A stretch of 7,845 bases of DNA from Flavobacteriales bacterium (GCA_018700255.1 JABISU010000310.1:1-7845), one strand, 5' to 3'; counted from the first letter of the stretch, positions 1 through 7,367 are shown. Numbers and translations are program-made. The notes: generated by a model not told the origin, from the letters alone.

Positions 1-614
1 CCGATGACAGTCATTTCCGCCACCTCATTTGCCACTTTTCTTTGCTTGTAACAAATAGCCATATCCACTCCCAACTTTTTTGCGTAAGAACTTGCACGCT
101 TTGTACCCCCTGTGTCTGGTGTTGCGATGCAAATGTTCGATATGTCTAAGTTATCCTTAATGTGCTTAAGAAAAACTGTTGAGCCATATAGGTGATCAAC
201 AGGAACTTCGAAGAATCCTTGGATTTGATCTGCGTGGAGATCCATTGTGATAACACGATCAACACCAGCTGCCATAAGCATATTAGCTACGAGTTTGGCT
301 CCAATAGCAACCCTTGGCTTATCTTTTCTATCCTGACGCGCCATTCCGAAGTAAGGCATTACAGCGATAATGCGCTTAGCGCTGGCTCTTTTAGCTGCGT
401 CTATTAAAAGCAAAAGTTCGAAAAGATTGTCAGAAGGCGGAACTGTCGATTGAACTATGACAACCACTTTCCCGCGTACTGTTTCCTCAATGCTTACTGA
501 GAATTCACCATCAGAAAACTTTGTTGTCTTTGAATCAACAAGTTCAGAACCGTATGCCTTAGCTACACGTTTACCGAAATCAAAAGATTCAGTACCTGCA
601 AGTATTTTAATCAT
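1..614 (-). CDS. prs: Ribose-phosphate pyrophosphokinase (PRPP synthetase), N-terminal two thirds, cut by window edge
   Basis: Makes PRPP from ribose-5-phosphate and ATP in the cytoplasm, feeding purine, pyrimidine, NAD, histidine and tryptophan synthesis. Translating the minus strand from the ATG at 614-612 gives 204 complete codons open to base 1, against about 310 for the family. Visible class I hallmarks are the N-terminal FSDGE (residues 33-37), an ARQDRKDKPR stretch (92-101), DLHADQIQGFF (125-135), PDTGG (166-170) and the flexible catalytic loop YKQR (189-192). In that loop K190 and R192 align with the catalytic Lys and Arg of the Bacillus enzyme. The PRPP-binding DDxxxTGGT motif should lie about 15 residues past the window edge. 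The start is the only ATG that gives the family N-terminus (MIKILAG). No strong Shine-Dalgarno is visible. The gene follows the response-regulator gene on the same strand after a 56-base gap that contains its own promoter. Confidence 0.96.
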   Translation of the reverse strand, partial: MIKILAGTESFDFGKRVAKAYGSELVDSKTTKFSDGEFSVSIEETVRGKVVVIVQSTVPPSDNLFELLLLIDAAKRASAKRIIAVMPYFGMARQDRKDKPRVAIGAKLVANMLMAAGVDRVITMDLHADQIQGFFEVPVDHLYGSTVFLKHIKDNLDISNICIATPDTGGTKRASSYAKKLGVDMAICYKQRKVANEVAEMTVI

Positions 615-644
615 TTCTGACACGAGAGACCTGTTTAGGGGGCG

Positions 645-652
645 CAAATATA
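645..652 (-). promoter_or_regulatory. Bacteroidota-type -7 promoter element for prs
   Basis: The minus strand reads TATATTTG, an exact match to the Bacteroidota housekeeping -7 consensus TAnnTTTG. Exactly 19 bases upstream is TTA (674-672, preceded by G), a two-of-three match to the TTG -33 element; it overlaps the response-regulator stop codon. Transcription would start around 635-641, giving prs a leader of about 20-25 bases. That start site is inference. Confidence 0.6.
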
Positions 653-670
653 CGGATAAGTAGGTTCTAA

Positions 671-1375
671 TTAACCCTCAGGAGCTATGAGTTTAAAGCC
701 TTTCCCGTGAATATTCAGTATTTCAATCCTCTCATCCTCTTTTAGGTGTTTGCGAAGCTTTGCAATGTAAACATCCATGCTTCTTCCATTAAAGTAATTG
801 GCATCACCCCAAATTGCTGCAAGAGCATGGTTTCTCTCTAACAGACCATTGCGTTTTCTAACGAGTAAAAATAGGAGCTCATTCTCTTTTGTAGTAAGTC
901 GATATATCTCACCGTCAAGATTTAATTGCTGGATATTGTAGTCGAAATCAAACTTTCCCACCTTGTATTTTGTCACCTCTTCTCCTGCCTGAGGAAGAGA
1001 CGCAGTCCTTCTTAAAATAGCCTGAACTCTCACAAGTAGTTCTTCCATTGAAAATGGCTTAGTCATGTAGTCGTCTGCTCCTACTTTAAAACCTTCAAGC
1101 GTGTCTTCTTTCTGTCCTCTTGCGGAGAGAAATAAGATGGGAATATGCTTGCTTTCGTGTCGGATTTCAGTTGCCACCTCGAAGCCGTCTTTTCGGGGCA
1201 TCATAACGTCTAGTATGATGAAATCGAATGTACCTCTGTGAAATTGTTTAACCCCCTCAACTCCATCTTGAGCCCATGTAGTTTCGTATCCTTTCGCCTT
1301 GAGGTAGTCGGAAAGTAATTTACCTAGATTAGGGTCGTCCTCACAAAGTAGGACTCGTATAGGTGATGTGCTCAT
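671..1375 (-). CDS. OmpR/PhoB-family response regulator, RprY-like
   Basis: DNA-binding response regulator of a two-component system, 234 aa, the usual length for the family. The receiver domain spans about residues 6-120, with acidic pocket E12/D13, phospho-acceptor D56 (in LDVMMPRKDG), S84 and K106 (in TKP). A winged-helix DNA-binding domain spans about 135-232, with the TTKENELLFLL helix (161-171) and a recognition-helix region around GRSMDVYIAKLRKHL (197-211). The receiver, especially CEDDPNLGKLL and GFKVGADDYMTKPFSMEEL, resembles Bacteroides RprY as I remember it. That is family recognition rather than a search result, so no symbol is assigned. The ATG lies within the ATGA that ends the kinase gene (4-base overlap), which points to translational coupling and co-expression with the kinase at 1372-2667. 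Target genes cannot be read from the window. Confidence 0.95.
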   Translation of the reverse strand: MSTSPIRVLLCEDDPNLGKLLSDYLKAKGYETTWAQDGVEGVKQFHRGTFDFIILDVMMPRKDGFEVATEIRHESKHIPILFLSARGQKEDTLEGFKVGADDYMTKPFSMEELLVRVQAILRRTASLPQAGEEVTKYKVGKFDFDYNIQQLNLDGEIYRLTTKENELLFLLVRKRNGLLERNHALAAIWGDANYFNGRSMDVYIAKLRKHLKEDERIEILNIHGKGFKLIAPEG

Positions 1376-2667
1376 TTTAAGTTAGAATCAAATTTCAATA
1401 TTAATACGAATGTACTTCCTTTATCAGATTCGCTTTCGACATAAATGTGTCCGCCATGTCTTTCAATTACAGTTTTCACGTAACTCAGACCTAGACCAAA
1501 CCCTTTTACATCGTGAACGTTTCCAGTAGGAACTCGAAACAATCTGTCAAATACCTTGCCAATGTATTCCTTAGGAATTCCAACCCCGTTATCTTTCACT
1601 AGCAACTCCACACCATCTTCTGTTTGGTTAGATATAATTTCAATCTGAGCCCCATCTGGAGAGTACTTAATGGCGTTGTCTAAGAGATTGAAAATAACGT
1701 TGGTGATATGAATTTTATCAGCACGGATTATAGGATTCGGGGCTTTTAGAGAAAGCTCAACTTTCCCACCTTGCTTTCGTATTTGCATCGCGACATTTCG
1801 AACAACATCCTTTATTACATCGTGAATGTTTAGATCAACGGGGTAAAGTTTGAGAGACTTTGAATCTGAGAGACTGGCCTGAAGCACCTTTTCTACAAGA
1901 ACTCCAAGCCTTTTATTTTCCCCTCGTATCATTGAAATGTAATAGTTCTTTTGCTCTTCATTAAGATCTAAATCGGAATCACCTAACGCTTCACCAGCAA
2001 GCCCTATTGTTGAGATAGGGGTTTTTAATTCGTGGGTGAGGTTATTCATTAACTCTCGTCTTATTCTAACTAATTTCTTAGATTTTATTACGGAACGCAT
2101 TACGTAAGCCAAGCTTATCGCAATGAACAAGAGCATCACTCCTGATAGCACAAAAGCTCCTACTATAGATTTTATGAGATGGTGCCCTAAGTCGGGGAAG
2201 TACACGCGTAATTGGAGCGGGCCAAGACCTACAGAGTATCCTTTGTCAACGAGCTCATCGCGATAAACTTCACTTCGCTCGTCCAGATAGGCGGGTTGAC
2301 CATATCTGTCGAACGCACCGAAAACGACACTTGTTTCGATTCCATGCTCAATTAAAGAAAGCGAGAGAAGCGAATCCATTGGAAGAGTTTCCATTCTAAG
2401 TAAGATGGCTCTAGATTGGCGTTGCATACCATCAACGATAAGATGATCTCCTTGATCCTCACTTTCGTGATCAATTTCGAGAGATGCGAAATCGGCTTCA
2501 ACTAAGATCCAATGAGAAACTGTATTTAGTAACTGCTCAACACTTTGGTCAAAAATCTTCTTTTGTAAGTCCAATGATGTTTTTAACCACTTAACCTGTA
2601 TAAGGCTGATAAACAACACAGCAACTGCAATTGCACCAATTAGCCATGATATTTTAATCCCTCGCAT
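1372..2667 (-). CDS. Membrane sensor histidine kinase paired with the downstream regulator
   Basis: Inner-membrane histidine kinase of 431 aa. One transmembrane helix lies at about residues 6-26 and a second at about 167-190; between them is a periplasmic segment of about 140 residues that I do not recognise as a named sensor family. No HAMP domain is obvious. HisKA follows, with phospho-acceptor H212 in NLTHELKTP. The HATPase_c domain is complete: N box NLLDNAIKYS (327-336), G1 box DNGVGIP (359-365), F box FDRLF (373-377) and G2 box GFGLGLS (389-395). All catalytic boxes are intact, so it should be active. It overlaps the response-regulator start by 4 bases (ATGA), which makes that regulator the obvious partner. 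It is divergent from dnaG across a 101-base gap that must carry the promoter. It may be an RprX-type kinase, but the sensor region is too variable to name by eye. Confidence 0.94.
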   Translation of the reverse strand: MRGIKISWLIGAIAVAVLFISLIQVKWLKTSLDLQKKIFDQSVEQLLNTVSHWILVEADFASLEIDHESEDQGDHLIVDGMQRQSRAILLRMETLPMDSLLSLSLIEHGIETSVVFGAFDRYGQPAYLDERSEVYRDELVDKGYSVGLGPLQLRVYFPDLGHHLIKSIVGAFVLSGVMLLFIAISLAYVMRSVIKSKKLVRIRRELMNNLTHELKTPISTIGLAGEALGDSDLDLNEEQKNYYISMIRGENKRLGVLVEKVLQASLSDSKSLKLYPVDLNIHDVIKDVVRNVAMQIRKQGGKVELSLKAPNPIIRADKIHITNVIFNLLDNAIKYSPDGAQIEIISNQTEDGVELLVKDNGVGIPKEYIGKVFDRLFRVPTGNVHDVKGFGLGLSYVKTVIERHGGHIYVESESDKGSTFVLILKFDSNLK

Positions 2668-2768
2668 TGCCGCAAATTACGCTTTCAATCAGCAATAATT
2701 CAGTGATCAATTAAAAGTACCCTAAATTTTAGAAAGGATTAACAATTACGCTTCTTACCTTCGCTTTC
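2668..2768. promoter_or_regulatory. Divergent promoter region between the kinase and dnaG genes
   Basis: This AT-rich 101-base gap must drive the kinase-regulator operon leftward and dnaG-mscS rightward. The best minus-strand candidate is TACTTTTA (2719-2712), one mismatch from TAnnTTTG, with TTG 23 bases upstream. The best plus-strand candidate is TAAATTTT (2723-2730), also one mismatch, about 39 bases ahead of the dnaG GTG. The -33 parts are weak. The two -7 candidates lie only a few bases apart, so the polymerases could interfere. The assignment rests mainly on gene geometry. Confidence 0.4.
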
Positions 2769-4823
2769 GTGATACCTAAAGAGACAGTCGAATTAATACA
2801 CCAAACCGCCGTCATAGAAGACGTCATTGGTGATTACGTAGAGTTAAAAAAACAAGGCAGCAGCTATAGAGGCCTTAGCCCCTTTACGAACGAAAAAACA
2901 CCTTCTTTTTATGTTGTTCCAAGCAAGGGGATTTTTAAATGTTTTAGCTCGGGAAAGGGAGGTTCACTCGCTACATTTTTAATGGAGCAAGAAAAGGTGA
3001 GTTACCCAGAAGCCCTTAGAATTATGGCAAAACGCTATAATATCGAAATTGAGGAGAGAGAGCAAAGTCCTGAAGAGATAGCTGCTGCAAGTGAAAAAGA
3101 CAGCTTGGGAGCGCTTGTTGTTTGGGCTCAAAAATGGCTTAAAGACCAACTACACAACACCGAAGAAGGAAAGGCGATAGGACTTAGCTACTTCAAGAAT
3201 CGGGGATTCAGAGATGAAACTCTCGAGAAATACGATATAGGATTCTGTCCCGATGGCTGGGAGGTCATGACTACCGCTGCGTTGGAGGCTGGATACACAA
3301 AAGAACGCCTAATAGCCACTGGATTAGGAAAGGAGAAAAGTAGTGATGGGAAGTTATTTGACTTCTTCCACGGGAGGGTTATGTTTCCCATTAAAGACGT
3401 CACCGGAAGGGTAATAGGATTCGGCGGAAGGACGCTAAAGACGGAAAAAAAAATAGCTAAATACTTCAATAGTCCTCAAAGTGAACTGTACGACAAGTCG
3501 CGCGCGTTGTATGGGATCCACGCCGCCAAACCTCATATTAGTAAGGAGGATATGTGCTTGTTAGTCGAGGGGTATACCGATGTGATGGCCATGAGTCAAT
3601 GTGGTGTTGAAAATGTGGTTTCTTCAAGCGGGACAGCTCTAACAGGAGGCCAAATTCACCTCATTCGTCGTTTCACAAGAAACGTCACCGTTCTTTTTGA
3701 TGGAGATAGAGCGGGTATGGCCGCGGCTCTTCGCGGAATTGACATTCTACTTTCAGAAGGCATGAACGTAAAGGTCGTGACCTTCCCTGACGGTGAGGAT
3801 CCAGATAGTTACTCAAAGAAGGTTAGCTCTACAGAGCTTCAGAAGCATGTGCGCGAAGACGCCCAGGATTTTCTGGCCTTTAAGTCAGATTTACTTAGCG
3901 AGGAAGCGGGTGACGACCCCTTAAAAAGATCAGAATTGGTTCACAGTATTGTGACGACCATTGCCTGCGTTCAAGATGCAATTCAAAGATCAATCTATAT
4001 TCAAACTATAGCAGCTCGATTAAAACTACCAGAGGATTTACTTCAAGGAGAGGTGGCGAAAGAGCTACAAAAGCGACTAGTCCAAGAATCGAAACGCTCA
4101 AAACAGTTTCAAAAACCTACAATACCCAGTCAAACATCTTCCCCCAGCGCACCATTCCCAGGTGATACTTTTGCAACTCAGGTAGAAGATGATTTGGCGC
4201 CGGGGATTCCTGCTAGAGTTCGCGCTAAGAGAGATATTTTAGAGGATAATCTTATACGATTACTGCTTGAACATGGTGAATCTATGGTAGAAGTAGAAAT
4301 TGAGGTGGAAGATGAAAAAGAGACGGAAGGCCAAGAAGAATCAGTGAAAGAATCCGTTTATACTAAAGTTACCTTTGCAGAACTGTTAGTTCACCGAATG
4401 GAAACACATCAGCTAGCTATGGAGGGGGATTCCACACAATTTATTTTATCTAAATATATTGAAAGTTTGGATGAAGGAGCTCTACCAACTTCCGCTTCGT
4501 TTTTTACCGATGCATCCCCTGAAGTCCAAAGTAAAGCTGCCAACAGCCTAATTCATAAGTACAGCCTCAGCGAGAATTGGGAGAACAAACATCATATCTT
4601 TTCTGTAGTAGAAGAAGACGTTCTCGAAGAATCATTATCGTCCGCTACAACTAGATTACTGTTGTTTGATGTACAACGTAATATAGATAAAGTAATCCAA
4701 GCTCTTGCTTTAAAAGATGTTTCTGCAGATGAAACAACAAGACTTCTAAGAGAGAAAATATCACTTGACAGAATGGTAAAAGACCTAAACTCTTCTCTTG
4801 GAGTTGTAATACTTCCCAAATGA
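2769..4823 (+). CDS. dnaG: DNA primase DnaG with a degenerate zinc finger
   Basis: Synthesises RNA primers at the replication fork, working with the DnaB helicase. It is 684 aa, somewhat longer than the E. coli protein (581). Domains in order: CHC2-type N-terminal domain (about 1-95), catalytic core (about 125-350) with the basic HGRVMFPI and GFGGR segments (201-221) and KYFNSPQSELYDKS (231-244), TOPRIM motif VEGYTDVM (266-273, E267), FDGDRAG (310-316, D311/D313) and DGEDPD (341-346), then a long C-terminal region. The catalytic acidic residues are intact. The four zinc-ligand positions keep the standard 3-18-3 spacing but read S37, T40, C58, S61, so three of four ligands are lost. A Ser/Pro/Gln linker (about 440-470) and a very acidic stretch (507-525) lie in the C-terminal half. 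GTG is the start: the frame is closed by a stop at 2730-2732, no ATG lies between, and the family N-terminus (MIPKETVELI) begins here. Confidence 0.97.
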   Translation: MIPKETVELIHQTAVIEDVIGDYVELKKQGSSYRGLSPFTNEKTPSFYVVPSKGIFKCFSSGKGGSLATFLMEQEKVSYPEALRIMAKRYNIEIEEREQSPEEIAAASEKDSLGALVVWAQKWLKDQLHNTEEGKAIGLSYFKNRGFRDETLEKYDIGFCPDGWEVMTTAALEAGYTKERLIATGLGKEKSSDGKLFDFFHGRVMFPIKDVTGRVIGFGGRTLKTEKKIAKYFNSPQSELYDKSRALYGIHAAKPHISKEDMCLLVEGYTDVMAMSQCGVENVVSSSGTALTGGQIHLIRRFTRNVTVLFDGDRAGMAAALRGIDILLSEGMNVKVVTFPDGEDPDSYSKKVSSTELQKHVREDAQDFLAFKSDLLSEEAGDDPLKRSELVHSIVTTIACVQDAIQRSIYIQTIAARLKLPEDLLQGEVAKELQKRLVQESKRSKQFQKPTIPSQTSSPSAPFPGDTFATQVEDDLAPGIPARVRAKRDILEDNLIRLLLEHGESMVEVEIEVEDEKETEGQEESVKESVYTKVTFAELLVHRMETHQLAMEGDSTQFILSKYIESLDEGALPTSASFFTDASPEVQSKAANSLIHKYSLSENWENKHHIFSVVEEDVLEESLSSATTRLLLFDVQRNIDKVIQALALKDVSADETTRLLREKISLDRMVKDLNSSLGVVILPK

Positions 4824-5644
4824 TTAACGAATTTCTTTCAAAAAGCCTACAGTTTGGAACATATGATTTAAGTGTTCAAGAAGTTTTAGAAGTAATTCTT
4901 GCAGTTTTTGTGGGAAGATTTTTGATTTATGTGACTAAGAAAACGCTTAGTAAATTTGCAAAAACCAGAAGATTAGACGAGGGCCGTAGGTTTTTAATTT
5001 TCCGTCTTGCGAGAACATTTATCTACATCATTACGATTTTCATTGTGTCGGATATTTTCGGTTTTAACCTTACCGTAATTTGGGCGGGTTCCGCGGCTTT
5101 ATTGGTGGGTGTGGGGATTGGTCTTCAAAGCTTCTTCAACGACGTTATTTCGGGGTTTGTTCTTCTATTTGAGGGAGGCGTCAGGGTGGGAGATGAGTTA
5201 GAAGTAGGAGGCGATTTAGTTAGGGTAAAGAATATAGCATTGCGAGCCACTAGTGTGGAAACGGTTTGTGGAGACCTTGTCGTAATGCCTAACTCTAAGA
5301 TTGCGGGAGACTCGGTTCGTAACCTAACTCAGGGGCAGAGTACCACTCGTATAAGTGTGGAAGTCGGCGTGGCTTACGGAAGTGATGTTAAGATTGTTTC
5401 AGACATTCTTTTTTATTCTATGCAAGTCCAAACCCAAGTCGTTCAAACTCCCAAGCCTATAGTTATCTTTAAATCATTTGGCGATTCTTCCCTGGTTTTC
5501 GAAGTCCGTGGATGGGTAAAATCTCCTTGGGATAGAAAGTTAATTGAGAGTGATGTTCGCTTTAAAATCGATGCTGCTTTCAGAGAAAACGACATTACGA
5601 TTCCATTCCCTCAAAGAGACGTACACGTTCACACGAATTTGTGA
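4820..5644 (+). CDS. Small-conductance mechanosensitive channel, MscS family
   Basis: Inner-membrane tension-gated channel that releases solutes during osmotic downshock. At 274 aa it is close to E. coli MscS (286). Two helices (about residues 18-39 and 58-79) precede the pore-lining third helix (about 85-118). That helix has the Ala/Gly-rich packing pattern AGSAALLVGVGIGLQ followed by FFNDVISG and the amphipathic end. The cytoplasmic beta domain follows: VRVGDELEVGGDLVRVKNI (121-139), ATSVETVCGDLVVMPNSKI (143-161), then the vestibule and a C-terminal IPFPQRDVHV (261-270) typical of the family. The ATG sits in the ATGA that ends dnaG (4-base overlap), so it is probably translated from the dnaG message. 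The 3' end overlaps recJ by 16 bases, convergently. The family is certain; the exact paralogue is not, so no symbol is given. Confidence 0.95.
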   Translation: MINEFLSKSLQFGTYDLSVQEVLEVILAVFVGRFLIYVTKKTLSKFAKTRRLDEGRRFLIFRLARTFIYIITIFIVSDIFGFNLTVIWAGSAALLVGVGIGLQSFFNDVISGFVLLFEGGVRVGDELEVGGDLVRVKNIALRATSVETVCGDLVVMPNSKIAGDSVRNLTQGQSTTRISVEVGVAYGSDVKIVSDILFYSMQVQTQVVQTPKPIVIFKSFGDSSLVFEVRGWVKSPWDRKLIESDVRFKIDAAFRENDITIPFPQRDVHVHTNL

Positions 5645-5646
5645 AC
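5627..5646. repeat. Inverted repeat holding both stop codons of the convergent mscS and recJ genes
   Basis: Perfect 7-base arms, GTTCACA (5627-5633) and TGTGAAC (5640-5646), flank a CGAATT spacer. The recJ stop (TCA on plus, 5629-5631) lies in the left arm and the mscS stop (TGA, 5642-5644) in the mirror position of the right arm, so the two stops are related by the dyad. The hairpin would be short and moderate in GC, and no T-run follows on either strand. I list it as a repeat and a possible weak bidirectional transcript end, not as a demonstrated terminator. Confidence 0.7.
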
Positions 5647-7350
5647 CCGAATATCACGTAAGTGTAAATTCAAAGTAGATTTTCCTCGGAAAGTGTTTCT
5701 AGCGAGTGTAAAAACCAAGTCAAAGGATCTCCAAGCTCTCACCTCATCTATTCTTTCTCCCATTCCGAATCCTATAGCTTCAAATCTATGAAGTGGGTTT
5801 TCAGCAGATTGAACAACAAGCTTTAAGTGCCGACCTCCATGACCTACCGTTCTTGGAGGTATGGCAGTCACCACCCCCTCAGCCATAAATACAGGAACCT
5901 CATTACATGGCCCAAATGGCCCCAATCGCTCAAACTCCTTGTACATTGTAGGGTTTAATTCGTTTAGATTAATAGGCATATGGAAGGAGACTGTGGGCTT
6001 GGGGATATGACCTTCTGTTTGGGCTGCAATTGCAGCATTTAGCTCTAACGTAAAAGCATTCATATTTTCCTTACGAATAGTTAAACCTGCAGCCATAGGG
6101 TGCCCTCCGAATTGTTCAATAAGATGCCTGCACTTTTCGAAAGCCTCATGAATATCTATTCCGGGCACACTACGCGCACTACCTGTTAGGACTTCATTCT
6201 CCTCAGAAAGTACAATTGTAGGGCAATACCGCTGTTCAACAAGCCTACTTGCGACAATCCCCAATACTCCTCTATGCCAACCCTCGCCATGTACAATTGT
6301 GCAAGACCTGCCAGGTGGCTGTTCTGCCATCAGAGCAATCGCCTCCTCAGTCAAATCTTCATCGATGTCTCGCCTTGCCTGATTCATGGTTTCTAACTGA
6401 CTCGCCAACTCAAGCGCGCTACCCTCATCGTTTGCCATTAGAAGCTTGGCCGCGGTTAATGCGTGACCTACACGACCAGCAGCATTGATTCTGGGGCCTA
6501 AGCTGAAACTCATATCTCTGACGGTTTTAGGAGCTTCTTCAATTCCTGCCACTTGAAGCATAGCCCTAATTCCCGGTCTCATATGCTCTCTTAAGTTGAG
6601 CATTCCGTGGTAAGCCATAATTCTATTCTCACCAGTAATATCGACCAAGTCTGCCCCTATGCTTAAAGCCAATAGATCTAAATGATCATAGACTGAATCC
6701 ATCGTAAGCCCAATGTAAGGTATAAGCGCAGATAACATTTTGAAAGCTACGCCCGCACCTGAGAGTTCTTTAAAAGGATATTCACATCCTGGTTGTTTCG
6801 GGTTAAGTAGCGCAAAACAATTGGGAAGTTCATCAGCTGGGAGATGGTGATCACAGACTATCGTATCTATCCCGAAACTTGCGGCATATTCTAAAGCTTC
6901 AAAATCTTTGGTCCCACAATCTAACGTAATAAGGATTGTACATCCAGACTTCCGAGCCCTATCCACTCCGTCTTTAGAAACCCCATATCCTTCTTGATAC
7001 CTCATAGGGATATAGGGCACTATCTGGACATTTAAACCTTCTAAAAAAGCTGAAACCATCGCAACAGAAGTAGTGCCGTCAACATCATAATCACCATAAA
7101 CCATGATGCGCTCACCTTTATTTATAGCCTTATTTAACCTTTTTACGGCTTTTTCCATGTTTAACATGGTCTCCGGGTCGTGCAAGTCCTCAAGCTTGGG
7201 CCGCATGAAATTTTCAGCATCAGCAAGAGTGGTAACCCCACGCTGCACAAGGATTTGTGCAACCATATAGGTTAACCCAGTCTCCTCACACAAGTCTTTT
7301 ACAGCCTTTTTTTTAGGAGATTCAGCCGCTTTCCATTTGAGATTATCCAT
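5629..7350 (-). CDS. recJ: Single-stranded-DNA-specific 5'-3' exonuclease RecJ
   Basis: DHH-family metal-dependent nuclease that degrades single-stranded DNA 5' to 3' in recombination, mismatch and base-excision repair. It is 573 aa, a normal length. Visible motifs are VYGDYDVDGTTS (84-95, with D87, D89 and D91), LDCGT (143-147), the DHH triad D167-H168-H169 (in CDHHLP), IGADLVDITGENR (231-243), the RINAAGRVGHA stretch (287-297), and the DHHA1 region with HGEGWHRGVLGIVASRLVE (354-372) and FGGHPMAAGL (414-423). A C-terminal OB-like part follows (about 455-573). In motif IV the residue after V236 is Asp where many homologues have Pro; the metal-binding acids look intact. The ATG at 7350-7348 gives the expected N-terminus, without a clear Shine-Dalgarno. 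The 3' end overlaps the mscS-family gene by 16 bases on the opposite strand. Confidence 0.97.
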   Translation of the reverse strand: MDNLKWKAAESPKKKAVKDLCEETGLTYMVAQILVQRGVTTLADAENFMRPKLEDLHDPETMLNMEKAVKRLNKAINKGERIMVYGDYDVDGTTSVAMVSAFLEGLNVQIVPYIPMRYQEGYGVSKDGVDRARKSGCTILITLDCGTKDFEALEYAASFGIDTIVCDHHLPADELPNCFALLNPKQPGCEYPFKELSGAGVAFKMLSALIPYIGLTMDSVYDHLDLLALSIGADLVDITGENRIMAYHGMLNLREHMRPGIRAMLQVAGIEEAPKTVRDMSFSLGPRINAAGRVGHALTAAKLLMANDEGSALELASQLETMNQARRDIDEDLTEEAIALMAEQPPGRSCTIVHGEGWHRGVLGIVASRLVEQRYCPTIVLSEENEVLTGSARSVPGIDIHEAFEKCRHLIEQFGGHPMAAGLTIRKENMNAFTLELNAAIAAQTEGHIPKPTVSFHMPINLNELNPTMYKEFERLGPFGPCNEVPVFMAEGVVTAIPPRTVGHGGRHLKLVVQSAENPLHRFEAIGFGMGERIDEVRAWRSFDLVFTLARNTFRGKSTLNLHLRDIRVHKFV

Positions 7351-7367
7351 CTATATGATTCTATTCC

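Noticed and set aside
192..407. Plus-strand open frame of 71 codons
   Set aside because: Lies wholly antisense to the clearly conserved prs gene; its protein has no recognisable motif or start context.
457..663. Plus-strand open frame of 68 codons reaching into the prs promoter gap
   Set aside because: Antisense shadow of the prs N-terminus; the Ser/Thr-rich translation is unlike a real protein and has no start signals.
663..676. Short inverted repeat GGTT-N6-AACC at the end of the response-regulator gene
   Set aside because: Only four paired bases with no T-run; expected by chance in AT-rich DNA.
2673..2679. Possible minus-strand promoter core close to the kinase ATG
   Set aside because: Reads TAATTTG, one base short of TAnnTTTG, and lies only about six bases from the start codon, too close to act as the promoter.
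3188..3469. Minus-strand open frame of 93 codons
   Set aside because: Entirely inside the dnaG catalytic core on the opposite strand; the dnaG frame carries the family motifs here.
4592..4819. Minus-strand open frame of 75 codons
   Set aside because: Antisense to the dnaG C-terminus; low-complexity Ser/Thr-rich translation.
5627..5660. Intrinsic terminator at the mscS-recJ junction
   Set aside because: The 7-base stem is weak and no T-run follows on either strand, so it is recorded only as an inverted repeat.
6249..6488. Plus-strand open frame of 79 codons
   Set aside because: Antisense to the DHHA1-side part of recJ, which is conserved in its own frame.
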